This document shows positions 12,625 through 15,832 of a stretch of 15,832 bases of DNA, piece after piece. The stretch's first letter is position 1, and every line of letters begins with the position of its first letter. This DNA comes from Halovenus sp. Its GTDB lineage: Archaea > Halobacteriota > Halobacteria > Halobacteriales > Haloarculaceae. Under the pieces are notes generated by a model. It ran no database searches, was not told the origin of the DNA, and saw nothing but the letters and a program-made list of their open reading frames with translations. A program made the translations under genes and the position numbers. The stretch is from contig JAQCNR010000340.1 in the NCBI GenBank assembly GCA_028274925.1, positions 1 through 15,832 of the forward strand, in the 5' to 3' direction.

Positions 12625-12744
12625 ATGTCGACACAACGGTCGACCCAACCCGCGGCGCATCGGTGTGAATGTGGCGAGACATTCGAGAGCACCGAGGAAC
12701 TCCTCAATCACGCCCGGGACGTACATCGGTTTTCACCGCTATAG
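12625..12744 (+). CDS. C2H2 zinc-finger microprotein, 39 aa
   Basis: After an N-terminal tail of 12 residues comes one zinc finger: C14-x-C16-x12-H29-x4-H34, with the hydrophobic spacing (F20, L26, L27) of the classical beta-beta-alpha finger. The CxC spacing is shorter than the usual CxxC. Very small zinc-finger proteins of this kind are common in haloarchaea, several with regulatory effects on growth or biofilm; the target of this one is unknown. A good TATA box and a hairpin with T-run bracket it as a single-gene unit. Confidence 0.8.
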   Translation: MSTQRSTQPAAHRCECGETFESTEELLNHARDVHRFSPL

Positions 12745-12751
12745 ACCCGGC

Positions 12752-12782
12752 ACCGTTGTGAAGGGTTTCACGGTTACTTTTT
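12752..12782 (+). terminator. Hairpin and T-run after the zinc-finger gene
   Basis: GTGAA (12758-12762) pairs with TTCAC (12767-12771), with ACC/GGT (12752-12754 and 12772-12774) as an outer stem across a three-base bulge. A run of five T follows at 12778-12782. It lies eight bases after the stop codon. Confidence 0.5.
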
Positions 12783-12904
12783 GAACAGAAACCATCGTCA
12801 CGAGCGTCAGCCACTGCGGCTAATCACGAGACAGCACGGTAATCTGGAAGTGGTATGAACTTGCTACTATTGACAGACATGTTAATATTTCTTTCATTCT
12901 AAAA

Positions 12905-12917
12905 TACACTTATTACT
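12905..12917 (+). promoter_or_regulatory. TATA-like box of the alcohol dehydrogenase gene
   Basis: TACACTTATTACT lies about 28 bp before the ATG at 12941, in a notably AT-rich stretch (12875-12920) that is unusual for this window. No clear operator was found there. Confidence 0.55.
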
Positions 12918-12940
12918 GATTGCTTCGAACCACAACTGGG

Positions 12941-14014
12941 ATGTCCATGCAAGCTGTCGTCCTGGAGGAATTCCAGGAACCGTTAACTGTACAGGAAGTT
13001 GACCGTCCCGACCCAGAGCCACACGGCGTCGTCGCAGAGGTAGAGGGATGTGGCGTCTGCCGGAGTGACTGGCACTGCTGGCAGGGAGACTGGGACTGGT
13101 TCGGCTACCGGCCCGACCCACCGCACGTGCTCGGCCACGAACCCACCGGCACCGTCGTCGAAGTTGGCGACGAAGTGGAAAACATCGAGGAAGGCCAGGA
13201 GATTGCAATCCCATTCAATTTCGCCTGTGGGAAGTGTGACCTCTGTCGGAACGGCCGAGAAAACATCTGTGAGAACCACATCGGCCTCGGCTTCATGAAC
13301 GAGGCCCCTGGCGCGTTCGCCGAGGAAGTCCACATTCCCAACGGCGATGTCAACGCAATTCCACTGCCAGATGGTATCGACGCCGAAACAGCCGCGGGGT
13401 GTGGCTGTCGGTTCATGACCTCCTATCACGGCATGGCCCACCGGGGGGACGTGGGCAACGGCGAGGATGTCGTGATCCACGGCTGTGGGGGAATTGGCCT
13501 GTCGGCGGTCCACATCGCCAACGCGCTGGGCGCAAACGTCATCGGCGTCGACCTGATGGACGAGAAACTTGAAAAGGCCGAGGAACTCGGTGCCGTCGCA
13601 ACCGTCAACGCCAGAGAGGTCGACGACCCTGCCGAAGAAGTCCGGGATATCACCAACGGCGGGGCTGACGTCTCCGCCGACGCATTGGGGATTGCGACCA
13701 CCTGCAAAAACGCCGTCAATTCACTGGGCAAGGGCGGTCGTCACGTCCAGATGGGGCTGACCACCTCCGAAGAGGAGGGGCAGATTTCGCTGCCGACCGA
13801 CGAATTTGTCGCCAAAGAAGTCGAATTCGTCGGCTCGCTTGGACTGCAACCCTCCCGCTACTCGGAGATGCTCAGCATGATCGACAGCGGAAAACTCGAC
13901 CCGACCGCGCTTGTTGAGGAAACCATCGACATCCACCAGGTGCCCGACGAACTCGAGGCGATGACTGAGTTCAACACCATCGGCATCCCGGTGTGTAACG
14001 ACTTCAGTAGCTAA
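12941..14014 (+). CDS. Zinc-dependent alcohol dehydrogenase (MDR family)
   Basis: The enzyme oxidises an alcohol or reduces an aldehyde with NAD(P). The catalytic zinc ligands are C40 (GVCRSD), H66 (GHEPTG) and C156 (GCRFMTSYHG). The structural zinc site is complete: C96, C99, C102 and C110. The GCGGIG motif (181-186) begins the Rossmann fold, and D204 at the end of the next strand favours NAD over NADP. The length is 357 aa. The ATG at 12941 is chosen from the TATA box; a TTG at 12920 and an ATG at 12947 are alternatives. No neighbour indicates the substrate. A T-run follows the gene. Confidence 0.92.
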   Translation: MSMQAVVLEEFQEPLTVQEVDRPDPEPHGVVAEVEGCGVCRSDWHCWQGDWDWFGYRPDPPHVLGHEPTGTVVEVGDEVENIEEGQEIAIPFNFACGKCDLCRNGRENICENHIGLGFMNEAPGAFAEEVHIPNGDVNAIPLPDGIDAETAAGCGCRFMTSYHGMAHRGDVGNGEDVVIHGCGGIGLSAVHIANALGANVIGVDLMDEKLEKAEELGAVATVNAREVDDPAEEVRDITNGGADVSADALGIATTCKNAVNSLGKGGRHVQMGLTTSEEEGQISLPTDEFVAKEVEFVGSLGLQPSRYSEMLSMIDSGKLDPTALVEETIDIHQVPDELEAMTEFNTIGIPVCNDFSS

Positions 14015-14028
14015 ACATCGTGGTCACT

Positions 14029-14035
14029 ATTTTTT
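14029..14035 (+). terminator. T-run after the alcohol dehydrogenase gene
   Basis: ATTTTTT lies 15 bases after the stop codon. Archaeal RNA polymerase often stops at such tracts without a strong stem, and none is obvious here. Confidence 0.4.
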
Positions 14036-14047
14036 GTGGTGAAGAGA

Positions 14048-14078
14048 AGTAGTCCATCCTAGATTCGAACCACCGTCG
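14048..14078 (-). repeat. Degenerate copy of the tRNA-Gln 3' part
   Basis: GATTCGAACCACCGTCG at 14062-14078 matches the tRNA-Gln T-arm region at 14172-14188 in 16 of 17 bases. Beyond it, both copies are followed (minus strand) by GG and ACTACT. The acceptor 3' strand in the copy is altered and could not pair, so it is not a tRNA gene. It may be the remains of an attachment site left by an integrated element, or a recombination scar. Confidence 0.55.
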
Positions 14079-14110
14079 CTCCGGAACGCTTCGCTCCTTG
14101 CTTCGAATCT
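14061..14110. repeat. 9-bp inverted repeat around the tRNA-like copy
   Basis: AGATTCGAA (14061-14069) is the reverse complement of TTCGAATCT (14102-14110). The interval holds CGCTCCGGAACGCTTCGCTCC, reminiscent of the GCTCCGCTC loops at the left end of the window. It overlaps the degenerate tRNA copy. Confidence 0.6.
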
Positions 14111-14125
14111 CCTGCAGTTACAAAT

Positions 14126-14151
14126 TCGTGGCTCACCGGCGGGTTCGCCAC
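14126..14151. terminator. Hairpin downstream of tRNA-Gln
   Basis: CGTGGC and GCCACG form a six-base-pair stem just past the 3' end of the tRNA (minus strand). It may help define the 3' end of the precursor; no T-run follows, so the role is uncertain. Confidence 0.35.
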
Positions 14152-14159
14152 GGAAGTAG

Positions 14160-14232
14160 TAGTTCCGGGAGGATTCGAACCTCCGTCGTAGCCCCCAGAA
14201 GGCCACATGATTGGCCACTACACCACGGAACT
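14160..14232 (-). tRNA. tRNA-Gln (anticodon CUG)
   Basis: A full cloverleaf folds from 14232 down to 14160. Acceptor AGTTCCG/CGGAACT pairs over 7 bp with discriminator A. The anticodon stem TGGCC/GGCTA carries the loop TTCTGGG with U33 and anticodon CTG. The T-arm GGAGG/CCTCC has the loop TTCGAAT. There is no intron and no encoded CCA. It reads CAG codons. In archaea this tRNA is first charged with Glu and then amidated. Its likely TATA element ACATAAGT (14267-14260, minus strand) includes the stop codon of the upstream HNH gene. Confidence 0.95.
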
Positions 14233-14259
14233 TTGCAATCAAGTCTACTCGGTGATTGC

Positions 14260-14267
14260 ACTTATGT
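14260..14267 (-). promoter_or_regulatory. Likely tRNA-Gln TATA box overlapping the HNH stop codon
   Basis: The minus strand reads ACATAAGT, centred about 31 bp before the tRNA 5' end, the usual distance for archaeal tRNA genes. The TAA within it is the stop codon of the HNH gene (14264-14262). Confidence 0.45.
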
Positions 14268-15065
14268 GTGTCGTAATCGCTTCTCCGGTGGCTCGAAGTG
14301 CTCTCTCCTGTGGCAGTTTGCACAGAGTAGCTCACACCGCTGTATCTCGGCACGAATCTCTCGTTCTGGGCGTCCATCGGCCACGAGGCTGGCGATGGTC
14401 GCGCTCTTTTCGCCAGTGTGATGAAAGACAAGACAGTCAGGAGCGGTTTCGTCACACCGGTTGCAGCCGTCTGCTGCCTGCTTGTACTCGTACAGCCACC
14501 GTCGTCGGCCTGCATCTGGCACGTCGGAGTGTTCTTTTCGGTGGCAGTTCGTACAGAGCACCACACATTTCGCAATCTCCGACCGTAACTCGTCTTTGCC
14601 GTAGCCGTGTGTGACCATCTCGTTGATTGCCATCCGTTTTGTCTGTGGGTCAGTGTGATGAAAGTCGAGCACTGCGGGGTCGCCGACACCACACTGGTTA
14701 CAACCGCGTGACTCCTTCTGTTCGTTCACCCAGCGACGGTGTCTCGCCCGTCGGTCGAGTGTTCTGTTCGCGTTTTGCTCGGGATGTCGGTAGTGCCATC
14801 GCTGGTCGACAGAGAGTTCACGCCACTCTGTGCCCTCCGGTAGCTCGACATCGTCGGGTTGTGGCTGCACCCGCGAACCGCTGGAGCGGTGTGTTTCTAA
14901 GCCGGCACGTCGCTTCGCCTCGTTCCAGCCACCAACGACGCGGATGATCGTCGCCGAAGCGGGCGTCAGTCCGAGTTCCTCGTACGCCGCTTTCGTCGGC
15001 GACTCGCCCAGTCGCTCGGCAGCCTCGCGCAGCGCGTCCAGACACTCCTGTTCGGTCGTGGTCAC
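14262..15065 (-). CDS. Tandem HNH-type endonuclease with N-terminal homing-associated repeat
   Basis: Residues 1-56 match the homing-endonuclease-associated repeat: a helical segment with SPTKAAYEELGLTPASATI and VVGGWNEAKRRAGL, which may bind DNA. Two copies of a zinc-bound HNH unit follow. The first is C122xxC125, DFHH (134-137), C171xxC174H and H179. The second is C201xxC204, FHH (214-216), C248xxC251H and H256. The copies share the RRRW start, the DELRSEI/EREIRAEI helix and the LCxNCHRxEH end, a clear internal duplication of about 70 residues. Such proteins are free-standing or intron-linked nucleases and may be selfish. The start is GTG at 15065, about 25 bp after a GTTTTAGG box. The gene ends 29 bp before tRNA-Gln on the same strand. 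The target site is unknown. Confidence 0.85.
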   Translation of the reverse strand: MTTTEQECLDALREAAERLGESPTKAAYEELGLTPASATIIRVVGGWNEAKRRAGLETHRSSGSRVQPQPDDVELPEGTEWRELSVDQRWHYRHPEQNANRTLDRRARHRRWVNEQKESRGCNQCGVGDPAVLDFHHTDPQTKRMAINEMVTHGYGKDELRSEIAKCVVLCTNCHRKEHSDVPDAGRRRWLYEYKQAADGCNRCDETAPDCLVFHHTGEKSATIASLVADGRPEREIRAEIQRCELLCANCHRREHFEPPEKRLRHT

Positions 15066-15146
15066 GCGAAAATCTGGCAGCGAAACGAGCCTAAAACGCA
15101 GCCACAGAGTGAAACTGAACGTTCACATAGGATAGCGAAAGCGAGA

Positions 15147-15169
15147 GGTGGCTCCCGTCCGCAGCCACC
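15147..15169. repeat. GGTGGC/GCCACC hairpin between the HNH gene and purO
   Basis: Six base pairs (15147-15152 with 15164-15169) close an 11-nt loop, upstream of both divergent genes. It could be a protein-binding site or a fortuitous palindrome in GC-rich DNA. Confidence 0.4.
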
Positions 15170-15182
15170 GACTCAGTTCCGA

Positions 15183-15192
15183 CACCTACATA
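15183..15192 (+). promoter_or_regulatory. TATA-like box of purO
   Basis: CACCTACATA and the following bases lie about 28 bp before the ATG at 15217. It is a weaker match than others in the window. Confidence 0.4.
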
Positions 15193-15216
15193 CTCGCGGC
15201 CCAGACACAGTGAGAT

Positions 15217-15816
15217 ATGTACGTTGGACGGTTCGTCGTCGTCGGGCCGGAGGTTGGCGCATACCGCGTCTCTTCGCGCTCGTTCCCGAACAGACGGGCA
15301 CTCGACCGCGATGGCACAGTCACTGTCGGCCCCACCGAGGACGCCGAAGAGACAGACAATCCCTACATCTCCTACAACTGCGCCCAACTCACTAACCGCG
15401 GCGCAGTCATCGGCAACGGCTCACACGTCGACCCCATCGCCGAAAAACTCGAACTGGGATATCCGGCCAAGGACGCGCTCGCCGACCCGCTGCTGGCGCT
15501 CGACTTCGAGAAAGACGACTACGATACCCCTCGCATCGCTGGGATTGTCGGGCTAACCGACGACCCCTCTGCAAACTCGGAGCCGGCAGGCTACATCGGG
15601 ACTGTTCGCCGAGACGCGCTGCTCGTCGAGGAGGTGTCGGAGCCAACACTGGTTGCTACCTACGAGGAAGATAGCCCGACAGCGTTCGACCTCGCGGCGA
15701 GCGACGCTGCCGGCGCAGCGCGTGAACTGTACGACCACGAGTTCGAGCACCGGGTCTGTGCCGCCGGCGTCGAATACGACGACGGGGATTTCGAGACGGC
15801 TATCGTCAACGAGTGA
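15217..15816 (+). CDS. purO: IMP cyclohydrolase, archaeal PurO type
   Basis: PurO closes the purine ring, turning 5-formamidoimidazole-4-carboxamide ribotide (FAICAR) into IMP, the last step of IMP synthesis. It replaces the cyclohydrolase half of bacterial PurH. The family signatures are present: MYVGRFVVVG at the start, YRVSSRSFPNR (20-30), NPYISYNC (48-55), IGNGSHVDPIAEKLELGYPAKDAL (65-88) and LALDFEKDDYDTPRIAGIVG (92-112). The length (199 aa) is as expected and the gene is complete. It is divergent from the HNH gene and no other purine genes are in view. Confidence 0.95.
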   Translation: MYVGRFVVVGPEVGAYRVSSRSFPNRRALDRDGTVTVGPTEDAEETDNPYISYNCAQLTNRGAVIGNGSHVDPIAEKLELGYPAKDALADPLLALDFEKDDYDTPRIAGIVGLTDDPSANSEPAGYIGTVRRDALLVEEVSEPTLVATYEEDSPTAFDLAASDAAGAARELYDHEFEHRVCAAGVEYDDGDFETAIVNE

Positions 15817-15832
15817 GGCGGGTGCGACGCGT

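Noticed and set aside
12855..12902. 15-codon hydrophobic ORF (MNLLLLTDMLIFLSF) before the alcohol dehydrogenase
   Set aside because: No ribosome site, and no start signal upstream; the Leu/Ile/Phe content follows from the AT-rich promoter region.
14045..14110. Second tRNA gene
   Set aside because: Only T-arm-like sequence is present; no acceptor pairing, anticodon stem or D-arm can be folded.
1..15832. CRISPR array, insertion sequence or prophage
   Set aside because: No regularly spaced direct repeats, transposase, integrase or virion genes were seen.

Overview
The window looks like chromosomal DNA of a haloarchaeon (class Halobacteria). The proteins are strongly acidic, codons favour G/C in the third position, and many genes have an AT-rich TATA-like box about 25 bp before the start codon, as expected for leaderless mRNAs. 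Markers are an archaeal-type methionyl-tRNA synthetase, the archaeal IMP cyclohydrolase PurO, an archaeal SRP RNA and a tRNA without encoded CCA. I cannot name the genus. No prophage, insertion sequence or CRISPR array is visible.

Layout. 1-217: non-coding, with two matching hairpins. 218-1918: an unrecognised charged protein and a short thioredoxin-reductase-like flavoprotein (both -). 1970-2506: an SRPBCC-domain protein (+) that appears to share an AT-rich promoter core with the flavoprotein gene. 2503-8072: a minus-strand block with a small membrane protein, metG, a four-helix membrane protein, an M20 peptidase (probably dapE), a 45-residue membrane protein, lysA and a 54-residue membrane protein. 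lysA and dapE are the late lysine/diaminopimelate steps. 8161-9263: a minus-strand cluster built from overlapping starts and stops: a 13-codon basic leader ORF, a ferritin-like protein, a 15-codon ORF, a DtxR-family regulator and a 40-residue membrane protein. 9264-9711 has no long gene but holds a 251-bp element with a perfect 15-bp terminal inverted repeat. 9712-10013: the SRP (7S) RNA (-), followed by a methyltransferase gene (-).

10736-12543: an ATPase-like protein translationally coupled to an MscS-type mechanosensitive channel (+). 12625-12744: a 39-residue C2H2 zinc-finger microprotein (+). 12941-14014: a zinc alcohol dehydrogenase (+). 14048-14232: tRNA-Gln(CUG) (-) with a degenerate copy of its 3' part just downstream. 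14262-15065: a protein with two tandem HNH-type domains (-), whose stop codon lies in the likely tRNA promoter. 15217-15816: purO (+).

Most genes are ordinary housekeeping genes. The most unusual parts are the ferritin-like/DtxR cluster, whose regulator seems to have lost the classical metal ligands and gained a four-cysteine C-terminus, the folded element beside the SRP RNA, and the tandem-HNH gene against tRNA-Gln. Functions come from motif recognition by eye; no database search was possible.
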